DNA of 64,000 nucleotides from the NCBI GenBank assembly GCA_016720425.1, contig JADKKQ010000008.1, positions 124,001 to 188,000 of the forward strand. The letters run 5' to 3'. The notes below the pieces were generated by a model, which saw nothing but the letters and a program-made list of their open reading frames with translations, was not told the origin of the DNA and did not search any database. Each line of letters opens with the position of its first letter. Positions within the stretch are counted from its first letter, which is position 1. Position numbers and translations under genes: made by a program. Below are positions 26,476 through 35,581 of the stretch, one piece after another. This DNA comes from Betaproteobacteria bacterium. Lineage in GTDB: Bacteria; Pseudomonadota; Gammaproteobacteria; Burkholderiales; Casimicrobiaceae.

Positions 26476-27549
26476 GTGAAGCGGCGCGACTTCCTGGCGC
26501 TCGGGGCGCTCGCCGCGCTGCGGCCGCAGCCGGCCGCGGCGACGACCGGCTATCCCGCGGCGCAGCCCGGGACCCGGCTGGTCTTTCCGCGCGATCACGG
26601 CGCGCATCCCGAGTTTCGCACCGAGTGGTGGTACCTCACGGGGCAGCTCGCCGACGGCGCCGGCCGCGGCTACGGCTTTCAGGTGACGTTCTTCCGCAGC
26701 CGGCCGCGGGTCGCGGAGGACAATCCCAGCCGCTTCGCCGCACGGCAGCTGGTGCTGGCCCACGCGGCGCTGGCCGATGCCGCGCGGGGGCAGCTGCTGC
26801 ACGACCAGCGGGCCGCGCGTGCGGTGTTCGATCTCGCCGGAACCGACCTCGGCACGACCCGGGCGTGGATCGGCGACTGGCGCCTGGAGCGCGCCGGCGA
26901 CGGTTACGCCGCGCAGGTGGCGGCGCGCGACTTTCGCCTCGACCTGCGCTGCGCGGTCACGCAGCCCGTGCTGCTGCAGGGCGACGACGGCTATTCGCGC
27001 AAGGGTCCCGGCGCACGCCAGGCGAGCCACTACTACAGCCTGCCGCAGCTCGCGGTCTCCGGCCGCGTCGGCATCGGACCGGCGCCAACCGAGGTGACCG
27101 GTCGCGCCTGGCTCGATCACGAGTGGTCGAGCGAGATCATGGCGCCGGGCGCGGTCGGATGGGACTGGCTGGGGATCAATCTCGACGACGGCGGCGCGCT
27201 GATGGCCTTCGTCATGCGCGATGCCGCCGGCGCGCCGCTGTGGGCGGCCGCGACGCTGCGCGATGCGGCTGGCCGACGCACGGCGTTTCCGCCGGCCGAC
27301 GTGCGCTTCACGCCGCGGCGCCAGTGGCGCTCGCCGCGCACCGGCGCGCGGTACCCGGTCGCCGTCGAGGTCGGCGTCGGCACGCGCCGATTCGCCATCG
27401 AGCCGTGGTTCGACGACCAGGAGCTCGACGCCCGCGCCTCGACCGGGACCATCTACTGGGAGGGCGCGGTGCGGGTCAGCGAGGACGGCCGGCCCTGCGG
27501 CAGCGGCTATCTCGAACTGACCGGCTACGCGGCGCCGCTGGCGCTCTGA
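26476..27549 (+). CDS. Lipocalin-like (AttH/CrtC-family) exported protein
   Basis: A 357-residue protein of the AttH/CrtC-like lipocalin family. It begins MKRRDFLALGALAALRP, a short signal with an RRDF motif like those of Tat substrates (only one clear twin arginine pair, so Tat export is likely but not certain). The conserved HPEFRTEWWYLTG block sits at about residues 44-56, and LDHEWSSE at about 214-221. These proteins bind hydrophobic molecules in a beta barrel. Placement directly after an ABC ATPase and FtsX-type permease gives a three-gene module like attEFGH, probably moving a lipid or other hydrophobic compound in the envelope. Starts at GTG 26476. Confidence 0.85.
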   Translation: MKRRDFLALGALAALRPQPAAATTGYPAAQPGTRLVFPRDHGAHPEFRTEWWYLTGQLADGAGRGYGFQVTFFRSRPRVAEDNPSRFAARQLVLAHAALADAARGQLLHDQRAARAVFDLAGTDLGTTRAWIGDWRLERAGDGYAAQVAARDFRLDLRCAVTQPVLLQGDDGYSRKGPGARQASHYYSLPQLAVSGRVGIGPAPTEVTGRAWLDHEWSSEIMAPGAVGWDWLGINLDDGGALMAFVMRDAAGAPLWAAATLRDAAGRRTAFPPADVRFTPRRQWRSPRTGARYPVAVEVGVGTRRFAIEPWFDDQELDARASTGTIYWEGAVRVSEDGRPCGSGYLELTGYAAPLAL

Positions 27550-27565
27550 CCGACCGCCGCCGCGA

Positions 27566-28507
27566 TCACGTCGCGCGGTGCAGCAGCGCGCCGAGCGAGA
27601 GCAGCAGGCCGAACGCGACCTCGAGCATGACGGTGCGGAACAGCAGCGCGTTCTGCGCCGCGCCCGCGGGGGCGACCGGCAACGCGCGGGCGAGCCCGAT
27701 CGCGCGCGGCAGCGCGAGGAGCGGCAGCAGGAACCACCGCCCCGAGACCTGTGCCGCGATCGTCAGCGTGAGCGCGAACGGGGCGACCAGCAGCAAGGTG
27801 TACAGGCCCAGCAGCAACGGTGCGGGGACGACGGCGGCGAGCGTGCGCCGCCCGGTGGCCAGGTCGTGGACGCGATCGCGGAAGTTGTTGACCAGCAACA
27901 CCGCGGCGGCGTGCAGGCCGATCGCCGCCGCGGCGAGCCAGGCAGCCGCGGGGACCGTGCCCGCCTGCACGTAGTAGGCGCCGACGACCGCGACCAGGCC
28001 GAAGAAGACGAAGACGGTGAACTCGCCGAACGGCGTGTAGGCGATCGGGCGTGGACCCCCCATGTACGCCCAGGCGGCGACCGTCGACGAGACGCTGGTG
28101 AGGACGATCGGCCAACCGCCGCGCAGCATCAGCGGCAGCGCGATCACCTGCGCGGCGACGATCGCGACGACGATCGCCCGCCGGACGGCGGACGGCGCCA
28201 GCCAGCCCTGCGCGGTGGCCCGCGGCAGTCCGATTCGCGCGCCGGTCTCCGCGCCACGCTGCGTGTAGCCGACGTCGTTCTGCAGGTTGCTGATCACCTG
28301 CATCAGCACCGCCGCGGCCAGCGCGACCGCGGCGATCCAGGCGCTGAACGCGCCGTCGAGCGACCAGGCGAGGCAGGTCGCGACGAGCACCGGGATGGTC
28401 GCGATCCACAGCGTCTTCGGCCGGATCGCGATCCGCCACGCTGCCGGCGACCCGGGCTCGATCGCCAGCGGTGACGGCGGTGTCGCGGCGGAAGCGGGCG
28501 GGGTCAT
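27566..28507 (-). CDS. menA: MenA-like prenyltransferase (UbiA superfamily)
   Basis: A 313-residue membrane protein with about eight to nine helices and the two aspartate motifs of UbiA prenyltransferases: NLQNDVGYTQRG and NNFRDRVHDLATGRRT. The second, with ARRTL-like ending, and the IRPKTLWIATIPVL start fit MenA, which transfers an octaprenyl-like chain to 1,4-dihydroxy-2-naphthoate in menaquinone synthesis. The first frame ATG (28549) lies inside a perfect TATAAT box (28548-28553), so I start at ATG 28507, about 34 bases after the expected transcript start. No other men gene is in the window, so another aromatic acceptor is possible. Confidence 0.8.
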   Translation of the reverse strand: MTPPASAATPPSPLAIEPGSPAAWRIAIRPKTLWIATIPVLVATCLAWSLDGAFSAWIAAVALAAAVLMQVISNLQNDVGYTQRGAETGARIGLPRATAQGWLAPSAVRRAIVVAIVAAQVIALPLMLRGGWPIVLTSVSSTVAAWAYMGGPRPIAYTPFGEFTVFVFFGLVAVVGAYYVQAGTVPAAAWLAAAAIGLHAAAVLLVNNFRDRVHDLATGRRTLAAVVPAPLLLGLYTLLLVAPFALTLTIAAQVSGRWFLLPLLALPRAIGLARALPVAPAGAAQNALLFRTVMLEVAFGLLLSLGALLHRAT

Positions 28508-28721
28508 CGAAGGCGGCAGCGCAAGGAAAAAGTCGGGTGCGGGGCGCATTATAGGCGAGCGCTCGGCGAACCCGCGAGCGCCTGCGTCGGCAGCCGAGCG
28601 ACGAACGCTGCGAGCGCCGGTGACCCCGCGTCGTCACCGGGAGTCGGGCGCCTCTGTCATGGCGGCCCGCTCGGCACGGCGCGGTGACCGCGTTGCACCG
28701 CGGCCGACTGCGTGCCCTGGA

Positions 28722-28757
28722 AGGGAAACCGCCCCTCGCGAACAGCCGGAGGGGCGG
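28722..28757 (-). terminator. Rho-independent terminator of the arylsulfatase gene
   Basis: CCGCCCCTC (28729-28737) and GAGGGGCGG (28749-28757) pair perfectly over nine bases with an 11-base loop. Read on the minus strand, the stem is followed by TTTCCCTT. It lies 44 bp after the arylsulfatase stop codon, in the otherwise gene-free 293-bp stretch between that gene and the menA-like promoter. Confidence 0.7.
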
Positions 28758-28800
28758 GCAGGGTCCGGATCCGGTCCGGCGCCGCGGGGGAAGGCGCCGA

Positions 28801-30369
28801 CTACTTGGCGCCGGCACCGCGCGTCACGGCCTCCATCACCCGGTCGAGGTTGAAGCTGCCCGGCTTCTGCCGCGGCGGGAACTCGCGGAAGCTCTGCAGC
28901 CACTGGCCGACGAAGGCACCGGCCGGCGCGATGGCGAACATGTGCTCGAGGTACCAGCGCTGATAGCCCATCGCGTGTTCCTGCTCGGCGCGCTCGAAGG
29001 GGTCCATCCGCAGGTTGGTGAGCGCCGGAGCGCGCAGCGGGGTGAACGGCTGCTGCCAGACCTTCAGGCCCTCGGCCTCCTGCTTCAGGAACGTGACCTT
29101 CCAGTTGTCGTAGCGCAGCGCGGCGACGCTGCCGTCGTCGGTCCAGTAGATGAACTCCTTGCGCGGCCACGCGGCCTCGCCCTTCAGCGCCGGGCCGAGG
29201 TCGTAGCCGTCGAGGTGCACCTTGTAGGTCGCGTTGCCGACCTTGCGACCCTTCAGCAGGTCGTCCTTGACGGTCCCGTCGCCGGCCGCGGCCAGCAGCG
29301 TGGTCAGCATGTCCTCGTGCGCGCCGATGTCGTTGACGACGGTGCCGGGCTTGATGACGCCGGGCCACCTGATCAACGTCGGGACGCGGTAGCCGCCTTC
29401 CCAGTTGGTGTTCTTCTCGCCGCGGAACATGGTCGTGCCGCCGTCGGGCCAGGTGAAGGTCTCGGCGCCGTTGTCGGACGAGTACATCACGATCGTGTTC
29501 TCGTCGAGGCCGAGTTCCTTGAGCTTGGCCAGCACCTGCCCGACGTGCCCGTCGTGCTCGACCATGCCGTCGGCGTAGATGCCCAGGCCGGTCTTGCCCA
29601 CGGACGCCGCCTTCAGGTGGGTGAAGATGTGCATCCGCGTGGAGTTCCACCACAGGAAGAACGGCTTGTCGGCCTTCTTCGCGCGCTCCATGAAGTCGAG
29701 CGCCTTGGCGTTGACTTCCTCGTCGATCGTCTCCATCCGCTTTTTCGTCAGCGGGCCGGTGTCGGTGACGCGGCCGTCGGCGAAGCTGTGGATCACGCCG
29801 CGGGGGCCGAACTTCTTCTTGAACTCCGGGTTCTTCGGGTAGTCGGGGTTCTCGGGCTCCTCCTCGGCGTTCAGGTGGTAGAGGTTGCCGAAGAACTCGT
29901 CGAAGCCGTGCCGGGTGGGCAGCGTGTCGTCGGTGTCGCCGAGGTGGTTCTTGCCGAACTGCCCGGTCATGTAGCCCCGCGCCTTGAGCAGCGTGGCGAT
30001 CGTCGGGTCTTCCTTCTTCATCCCCTCGGGCGCGCCTGGCAGGCCGACCTTGGTCAGGCCGGTGCGGATCGGCGACTGCCCGGTGATGAAGGCGGCGCGG
30101 CCGGCGGTGCAGCTCTGCTGGCCGTACCAGTCGGTGAACAGCGCGCCCTCGTTCGCGATGCGATCGATGTTCGGCGTCCGGTAGCCCATCATGCCGCGGT
30201 TGTAGGCGCTGATGTTGAACTGGCCGATGTCGTCGCCCCAGATCACCAGCACGTTCGGCGGTCGGCCCGTGGCGGCTTCGGCGGTGGCGCCCGCGCCGAT
30301 CACGCCCAGCGTCGCGACCGCTGCTGCCGCGACCAGGATCCGGGGAATTGCGCTGAACATCGTCTTCAT
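28801..30369 (-). CDS. Arylsulfatase (type I, formylglycine-dependent)
   Basis: A 522-residue exported sulfatase with a signal peptide (hydrophobic core LVAAAAVATLGVIGAGAT, cleavage near AEA-A at about 32). Calcium-binding Asp46/Asp47 lie in WGDDIG, and the nucleophile motif is CTAGR (Cys87-Arg91). The common motif is CxPxR; this one has Ala in place of Pro, a variant seen in some family members. A second metal-site motif is SSDNGAE. The enzyme hydrolyses sulfate esters in the periplasm after a sulfatase-modifying enzyme converts Cys87 to formylglycine. It is divergent from a LysR regulator that probably controls it and fits the sulfur-scavenging theme. Starts at ATG 30369. Confidence 0.92.
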   Translation of the reverse strand: MKTMFSAIPRILVAAAAVATLGVIGAGATAEAATGRPPNVLVIWGDDIGQFNISAYNRGMMGYRTPNIDRIANEGALFTDWYGQQSCTAGRAAFITGQSPIRTGLTKVGLPGAPEGMKKEDPTIATLLKARGYMTGQFGKNHLGDTDDTLPTRHGFDEFFGNLYHLNAEEEPENPDYPKNPEFKKKFGPRGVIHSFADGRVTDTGPLTKKRMETIDEEVNAKALDFMERAKKADKPFFLWWNSTRMHIFTHLKAASVGKTGLGIYADGMVEHDGHVGQVLAKLKELGLDENTIVMYSSDNGAETFTWPDGGTTMFRGEKNTNWEGGYRVPTLIRWPGVIKPGTVVNDIGAHEDMLTTLLAAAGDGTVKDDLLKGRKVGNATYKVHLDGYDLGPALKGEAAWPRKEFIYWTDDGSVAALRYDNWKVTFLKQEAEGLKVWQQPFTPLRAPALTNLRMDPFERAEQEHAMGYQRWYLEHMFAIAPAGAFVGQWLQSFREFPPRQKPGSFNLDRVMEAVTRGAGAK

Positions 30370-30577
30370 GTCGTCGTCCCTGTGGTGACTCGCTGCAATG
30401 CGCCAGGCGAGGCTGGCCGTTCGAAATCGGTGCTGCCGGGCACCGGGGATGGCCGCGGTCCCGGCAGCCCTTCGCCCGCCCTGCGGCCGGGGTTCCCGGC
30501 GGGGCCGCCGAGCGCGCCGCGCCGATGGAAATTGGCGTGGCGTCGAAGAATAGTTGCCGCTCCCGCGGCCGTCCAAT

Positions 30578-30594
30578 GCCGATTGGGAATCGGC
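30578..30594. promoter_or_regulatory. Candidate LysR operator in the divergent sulfatase/lysR region
   Basis: GCCGATTGGGAATCGGC is a dyad of two perfect 7-bp arms with a three-base centre. It contains the ATT-N-AAT type core of LysR binding sites and lies 18 bp before the lysR start codon, in the 243-bp divergent gap. It could mediate autoregulation and, at a distance, control of the arylsulfatase gene. Confidence 0.5.
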
Positions 30595-30612
30595 TGATAA
30601 ACTGCCGGCATC

Positions 30613-31563
30613 ATGCTCGACCTTCGGCTCCTGCACCAGGCGATCACGCTGGCCAGCTACCGGAACTATGCCCGGGCGGCGCAGGCGCTGCACCTGACGC
30701 AGCCGGCGCTGTCGCGCAGCATCGCCGGACTGGAGGCGCGCCTCGGGGAGAAGCTCTTCAACCGCACCCCCCGCGGCGTCGTGCCGACGGCGTTCGGCGA
30801 GCTGCTGCTGGTGCGCGGAAGGACGTTGCTCGACGACTCGGCCCGGATCGAACGCGAGTTCAACCTGATGCGCGGCCTCGAGATCGGCGAGCTTCGGATC
30901 GGTGCCGGCGCCTACCCGGCGCAGATGTCGGTCGGGCGAGCGGTGGGGCGCCTGACCGAGCGGCATCCCGCGCTGCGCGTCGACGTGATGGCGGACGACC
31001 TGCGTGGGATCATCGTTGCCCTGCTGGCGGGAAGACTCGACCTCGCGGTGGTCGAACTCTCGCTCGTCGCCGGCGAACCCCGGCTCGTCACCGAGAAACT
31101 CCCTGCGCACCCGGGGTGCTTCTACTGCCGCGCAGGCCACCCGCTGCTGGCCGAGAGCGACCCGGGTATCGAGCGCATACTGGAGTTCCCCTTCGTCGGC
31201 ACACGGATGCCGCCGCGCGTGGCGCAGAGCTTCCTCGAGCTGGCGCGGGCCGGTTCGATCGACCGGGACACCGGCGACTACCTGCCGCCGATCAAGGTCG
31301 ATTCCATCCGGATGGCCAAGGACGTCGTGCTCGCCAGCGATGCGGTCGCCGTGGCACCGCAGGTATTCATTGCCGACGAGGTCGCCGCGGGACGCCTGGT
31401 CGCGCTCGCTGCGCGCGCGGCATGGATGCAGACCGGCTACGGCTTCGTCGCGCTTCGCGGTGTCCTGCTCTCGCCTGCGGCCGAAGCGTTCAAGGACGAG
31501 ATGCGGCGGGTCGAGGACGAGATCACCGCGGGCGATCGCGACCTGCGCGCCGCCGCGGGCTGA
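30613..31563 (+). CDS. LysR-family transcriptional regulator
   Basis: A 316-residue regulator with a winged HTH (residues 1-60: YARAAQALHLTQPALSRSIA) and a C-terminal co-inducer domain. Length is typical. It is transcribed away from the arylsulfatase gene, the classic arrangement for a LysR protein that activates its divergent neighbour; a dyad operator lies between. The inducer is not deducible, but sulfate-ester or sulfur status is plausible from the neighbour. The start ATG 30613 gives the normal LLHQAITLASYRNYARAA N terminus. The convergent MFS gene ends 15 bp beyond its stop. Confidence 0.92.
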   Translation: MLDLRLLHQAITLASYRNYARAAQALHLTQPALSRSIAGLEARLGEKLFNRTPRGVVPTAFGELLLVRGRTLLDDSARIEREFNLMRGLEIGELRIGAGAYPAQMSVGRAVGRLTERHPALRVDVMADDLRGIIVALLAGRLDLAVVELSLVAGEPRLVTEKLPAHPGCFYCRAGHPLLAESDPGIERILEFPFVGTRMPPRVAQSFLELARAGSIDRDTGDYLPPIKVDSIRMAKDVVLASDAVAVAPQVFIADEVAAGRLVALAARAAWMQTGYGFVALRGVLLSPAAEAFKDEMRRVEDEITAGDRDLRAAAG

Positions 31564-31577
31564 CCGGCGGCGACGGA

Positions 31578-33326
31578 TCAGGATGCGGCGGCGACCGCGG
31601 GCTGCGGTCGGAGCTCGCCCCAGGGGCGCAGCGCGAGCAGCAGCAGCACCAGGCCGGCCAGCAGCGGAACCCCGCGGAACAGCAGTTCGGCGCCGCGGGT
31701 GAGGGCCTCGGGGCTCGCGGCGAACGAGAACCAGCCGGCGATCCGGTCGATGTGGTAGCGCGCGTACATCGCGAGCAGCAGCGGAGCGATCCACGCACCG
31801 ACGCGCGTGAGCGCCCGCGCCGACTCGCCGAGCACCGCCCGCCCGGCGAGCAGGAACAGCGCGGCGCCGATGAACACCAGCGTGAACACCGTCCCGGCGA
31901 TCGGCTGCGCCGCGCCCAGGGCCTCCTGCCAGACGCGGTAGGGCAGCCAGCCGACGCACAGCAGGCCGAGCGCGCCGGCGACGGCGCGCGCGCGCACCGG
32001 CGCCGCGTCGTCGTCGAAGGGCGCGCCGGCCTTGTGCGTCATGAACGGGATCGCCACGATGCACGCCAGGCCGACGATCACGTCCACCAGCATCGTGCGC
32101 GGATAGCCCCAGGCCTCGACCGCGATCCCCTGCCAGGCCGCACTGTAGGAAATGGTGAGGTTCATCAGCGCCATGTAGGCAGTGAACTGCGTGGCGGCGA
32201 CCCGCGGATTGGTCACGTCCATGCAGATCGCCGAGCGCGTGCCGTACATGAGCCCGTTGACGACGCTGTAGACGAGCGACGCGGTCCACAGCGCGGTGAC
32301 CAGCGCGGCCGGCACTTCCGGGCGGTTCGGCGCATTGGGGCTCACCGGCATGATCCAGCCGTGCTGCGTCAGCATCGACATCAGGTAGAGCACGGGCAGG
32401 CCCATCGCCGCGATGTAGATCGAGAGCGTCAGCCGCCGGCCGTAGCGGTCGGAGAGCCAGCCGCCGGCGACCATCGACGCGGCGGCGACCACGGCCGACC
32501 AGGCATTGAGCTTCGCCACTTCGTCGTCGTTGAGGCCCAGTTCCACCGCCAGGTTCGACTGCAGCGACAGGCCGAGGCACATCGCGCCGGCGGGCAACAG
32601 CGACAGCAAGAGCCCGCTGAAGGCGCCCCGCGTCCCCAAGAACGAGCGGAACGACGTGATCGCGAACACGTGCATCTCGGCGCCGGCCGCGCGCAGGCGC
32701 GAGCCGGCGGCGACGAGACGCGCCGGGCTTGCCGCCTCGCGCATCGGCAGCACGACGAACGCGGTCACCAGCAGGATGCAGCCGGCGACGAAGAAGAACG
32801 TCGGCTGGAATCCGGTGTAGCCGGTGAGGAACAGCACGCCGCTGCCGCCGATCAGCTGGCCGATCGAGGCGCCCGCGAACATCACGCCGTTCGCCGTGCC
32901 GCGCTCGTGCTCCTGCAGCGTGCCGCAGGCGAGCGCGTCGATCGCCACGTCCTGCATCGCGCCGAAGGTGTTGTGCACCAGCAGGATGACGGTGAACAGC
33001 CACAGCTGCTCGGGCAGCTTCAGCAGCACGGTGGAGAGCAGCGTCGCCGCCATCAGCACCTGGGTGCCGAGGATCCATCCGCGCCGGCGCCCGAACCGTT
33101 CCGAGCCGAAGACGTCGATCACCGGCCCGAACGCCCACTTGAACGCCCAGGGCAGGTAGAACGAGGCCACGAAGGCGCCGATCTCCGCCGGGCCGACGTC
33201 CTGGCGGCGCAGCTGCGTCGCGACCGCGGTGGCGGCGAAGCCGAGCGGGATGCCCTCGGTCATGTAGAGGCAGAAGAACGCGGTCAGGCGCCCCTTGGAG
33301 GTGGCCAGCAGGTTGGGCAGTCGCAT
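31578..33326 (-). CDS. AmpG-like MFS transporter
   Basis: A 582-residue membrane protein with about 14 hydrophobic helices, longer than the usual 12-helix MFS carriers. The N-terminal block LYMTEGIPLGFAATAVATQL and the FKWAFGPVIDVFG loop resemble AmpG permeases and the related PAT family, which import muropeptides or other substrates. Another MFS loop, GWLSDRYGRRLTL, is at about residues 279-291. The substrate is not clear. It lies alone, convergent with lysR and divergent from the BON/LysM gene. A role in cell-wall recycling or in uptake of a compound linked to the sulfatase is possible. Confidence 0.85.
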   Translation of the reverse strand: MRLPNLLATSKGRLTAFFCLYMTEGIPLGFAATAVATQLRRQDVGPAEIGAFVASFYLPWAFKWAFGPVIDVFGSERFGRRRGWILGTQVLMAATLLSTVLLKLPEQLWLFTVILLVHNTFGAMQDVAIDALACGTLQEHERGTANGVMFAGASIGQLIGGSGVLFLTGYTGFQPTFFFVAGCILLVTAFVVLPMREAASPARLVAAGSRLRAAGAEMHVFAITSFRSFLGTRGAFSGLLLSLLPAGAMCLGLSLQSNLAVELGLNDDEVAKLNAWSAVVAAASMVAGGWLSDRYGRRLTLSIYIAAMGLPVLYLMSMLTQHGWIMPVSPNAPNRPEVPAALVTALWTASLVYSVVNGLMYGTRSAICMDVTNPRVAATQFTAYMALMNLTISYSAAWQGIAVEAWGYPRTMLVDVIVGLACIVAIPFMTHKAGAPFDDDAAPVRARAVAGALGLLCVGWLPYRVWQEALGAAQPIAGTVFTLVFIGAALFLLAGRAVLGESARALTRVGAWIAPLLLAMYARYHIDRIAGWFSFAASPEALTRGAELLFRGVPLLAGLVLLLLALRPWGELRPQPAVAAAS

Positions 33327-33540
33327 GGGCGGCGAGACTCGCAGCGATGCGCGCGTTTGTCAATCGGGACCGCGGGTGCCGTCGGACGGTGAATCTGCCG
33401 CCGGCGGGATCGCCGTCGGGAGTCCGCGGCGCATCGCCCTGGCGCGGGCGATCCGTTGTATGCTTGATGCGTTGGCCGACCCTGGCGTTCCACGGGAAAG
33501 GGGCGGCTGTTATGCACGACCACCAACGGGAGAGAACGAC

Positions 33541-34044
33541 ATGGGTTTGCTGGATTTCGTGAAGGACGCAGGCGAGAAGCTGTTCGGCATCGGCAAGGCC
33601 AAGGCGGCGATGCAGGAAGTGGCGGCGGCGCCCGCCGACGAAGCCAAGATCAAGGCGGCCAACGACGCGGCCGCCGACGCGATCATGGACTACATCAAGT
33701 CGCAGAACCTGAGCGCCACCGGGCTCACCGTCACCTTCGACGCCGCGTCGTCGACGGTCTCGGTCTTCGGTGTGGCGCCCGACCAGGCGACCAAGGAAAA
33801 GATCGCCCTGTGCTGCGGCAACGTCGCGGGTGTCGGCGCCGTCAACAACATGATGAGCGTCGACCAGAGCGAACCCGAGGCGACCTACTACACGGTCGTT
33901 GCCGGCGACACGCTGTCGAAGATCTCGAAGAACGCCTATGGCGATCCCAACAAGTACCAGAAGATCTTCGAGGCGAACACGCCGATGCTCAAGCACCCGG
34001 ACAAGATCTACCCCGGCCAGGTGCTGCGCATCCCGCCGCTCTGA
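33541..34044 (+). CDS. BON and LysM domain protein (Kbp/YgaU-like)
   Basis: A 167-residue protein without a signal peptide. It begins MGLLDFVKDAGEKLFG, has a BON domain at about 50-110 and a LysM domain from about 118 (YYTVVAGDTLSKISKNAYGD) to the end (YPGQVLRIPPL). The layout and length match Kbp/YgaU, a potassium-binding protein of Escherichia coli. The family name implies a role in potassium sensing or envelope stress rather than peptidoglycan hydrolysis. GGGAGAG precedes ATG 33541. It is followed by a strong hairpin terminator. Confidence 0.9.
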   Translation: MGLLDFVKDAGEKLFGIGKAKAAMQEVAAAPADEAKIKAANDAAADAIMDYIKSQNLSATGLTVTFDAASSTVSVFGVAPDQATKEKIALCCGNVAGVGAVNNMMSVDQSEPEATYYTVVAGDTLSKISKNAYGDPNKYQKIFEANTPMLKHPDKIYPGQVLRIPPL

Positions 34045-34066
34045 CCGGCCCGTAGCGAAGCAAGCG

Positions 34067-34090
34067 AGGCCCGGGGTCGCAGCCGGGCCT
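34067..34090 (+). terminator. Terminator hairpin after the BON/LysM gene
   Basis: AGGCCCGG (34067-34074) and CCGGGCCT (34083-34090) form a perfect eight-base stem with an eight-base loop, followed by TCTGC, a weak T-rich tail. It lies 22 bp after the BON/LysM stop codon and separates this gene from glgC. Confidence 0.65.
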
Positions 34091-34267
34091 TCTGCATCGG
34101 TGGGGCCGCCGCCGCTGCGGACCCATCCGGCGGCCGGCGCAGACCCCCGGGGACGGGGTGCGTCGGGGTCGCGTCCGATGATCCCGCTGCCGACGCCCAA
34201 GGGTGTTCCGAAGAGGTCCCGCGCAGCGCCCCGCGCTGCGCCGGAAAGCGCCAAGGAGGCACTTCCG

Positions 34268-35581
34268 ATGACCCGCGCCGACCTGAACGATCCGTTGTTT
34301 CCTCTGGAAGTGCTGGCCCGGCGATCGCCCGACCCGCTGAGCCGGAGCACGATGGCGCTGATCCTTGCCGGAGGGCGCGGCAGCCGCCTCGGCGAACTGA
34401 CCGACTGGCGGGCCAAGCCGTCGATTCCGTTCGGCGGCATGTTCCGGATCATCGACTTCGCGCTGTCCAACTGCGTCAATTCGGGCATCCGCCGGATCGG
34501 CATCTGCACGCAGTACAAGGCCCAGAGCCTGATCCGTCACGTGCAGCGTGGCTGGAGCTTTTTCGACGGTCGCTTCGCCGAGTTCGTCGAGCTGCTGCCG
34601 GCGCAGCAGCGGGTCGAGGTGAGCTGGTACCGGGGGACCGCCGACGCCGTTTACCAGAACCTCGACATCCTGCGCCTGCACGCGCCCGATTTCGTGCTCG
34701 TCCTGGCCGGTGACCACGTCTACAAGATGGACTACGGGCGGATGCTCGAGGAGCACGTCGCCTGCGAGGCACAGCTGACGATCGCCTGCATCGACGTGCC
34801 GCTTGCCGATGCCCGTGCGCTGGGGGTGGTGCAGATCGACGACGATGGCCGGATCGTCCGCTTCGACGAGAAGCCCTCGGCTCCGGCACCGATCCCGGGC
34901 AACCCCGGGCGCGCGCTCGCCAGCATGGGGATCTACGTCTTCGACGCCGGTTTCCTCTATGCCGAACTGCTTCGCGATGCCGACGACGCGGCGTCCGGCC
35001 ACGACTTCGGGCGCGACCTGATCCCGCGACTGATCGCCGAAGGCGCACGGGTCCGCGCCCACGACTTCGCGCGGAGCTGCGTCAACATGTACCACGACGT
35101 CCCGTACTGGCGCGACGTGGGCACCGTCGACGCGTTCTACGAGGCCAACCTCGCGCTGGTGAAGGTCGAGCCGGAACTCAACCTCTACGACGAGGCGTGG
35201 CCGATCTGGACCCACCAGGAGCAGCTGCCGCCGGCGAAGTTCGTGTTCGACGACGATGGCCGTCGCGGCACCGCGCTCGACTCCATCGTCGGCAGCGGCT
35301 GCATCGTCAGCGGCTCGACGGTGCGCCGCTCGCTGCTCTTCTCCAAGGTGCGGGTCCACAGCTATTGCACGATCGAGGACTCGGTGATCCTGCCGAACGT
35401 CGAGATCGGGCGGCACGTCCGGCTGCGGCGCACGATCGTCGACAAGCACTGCCGCCTGCCCGCGGGGCTGGTCGTCGGGATCGACCCCGCGGCGGACCGG
35501 CGGCGCTTCCACGTCACCGACGGCGGGGTGACGCTGATCATCCCGGAAATGCTGGGGCAGCGGATCCATCACCTGCGCTGA
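34268..35581 (+). CDS. glgC: Glucose-1-phosphate adenylyltransferase
   Basis: A 437-residue ADP-glucose pyrophosphorylase, which makes ADP-glucose for glycogen synthesis. The nucleotide-binding motif LILAGGRGSRLGELTDWRAK and the PFGGMFRIIDFALSNC block are near residues 30-65. The catalytic Asp lies in LVLAGDHVYKMDYG, and the FDEKP motif follows. The C-terminal left-handed beta helix (residues about 300-437) is complete. AAGGAGG at 34253-34259 is eight bases before ATG 34268, so the earlier in-frame start at 34179 is not needed. No other glg gene is in the window. A long gene-free region follows. Confidence 0.94.
   Translation: MTRADLNDPLFPLEVLARRSPDPLSRSTMALILAGGRGSRLGELTDWRAKPSIPFGGMFRIIDFALSNCVNSGIRRIGICTQYKAQSLIRHVQRGWSFFDGRFAEFVELLPAQQRVEVSWYRGTADAVYQNLDILRLHAPDFVLVLAGDHVYKMDYGRMLEEHVACEAQLTIACIDVPLADARALGVVQIDDDGRIVRFDEKPSAPAPIPGNPGRALASMGIYVFDAGFLYAELLRDADDAASGHDFGRDLIPRLIAEGARVRAHDFARSCVNMYHDVPYWRDVGTVDAFYEANLALVKVEPELNLYDEAWPIWTHQEQLPPAKFVFDDDGRRGTALDSIVGSGCIVSGSTVRRSLLFSKVRVHSYCTIEDSVILPNVEIGRHVRLRRTIVDKHCRLPAGLVVGIDPAADRRRFHVTDGGVTLIIPEMLGQRIHHLR

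Noticed and set aside
28801..34518. A minus-strand open frame of about 1,900 codons covering the arylsulfatase, lysR and MFS region
   Set aside because: Only its last 522 codons are a real gene (arylsulfatase). The rest is an Arg/Ala/Gly-rich antisense or shifted frame through other clear genes, common at this GC content.
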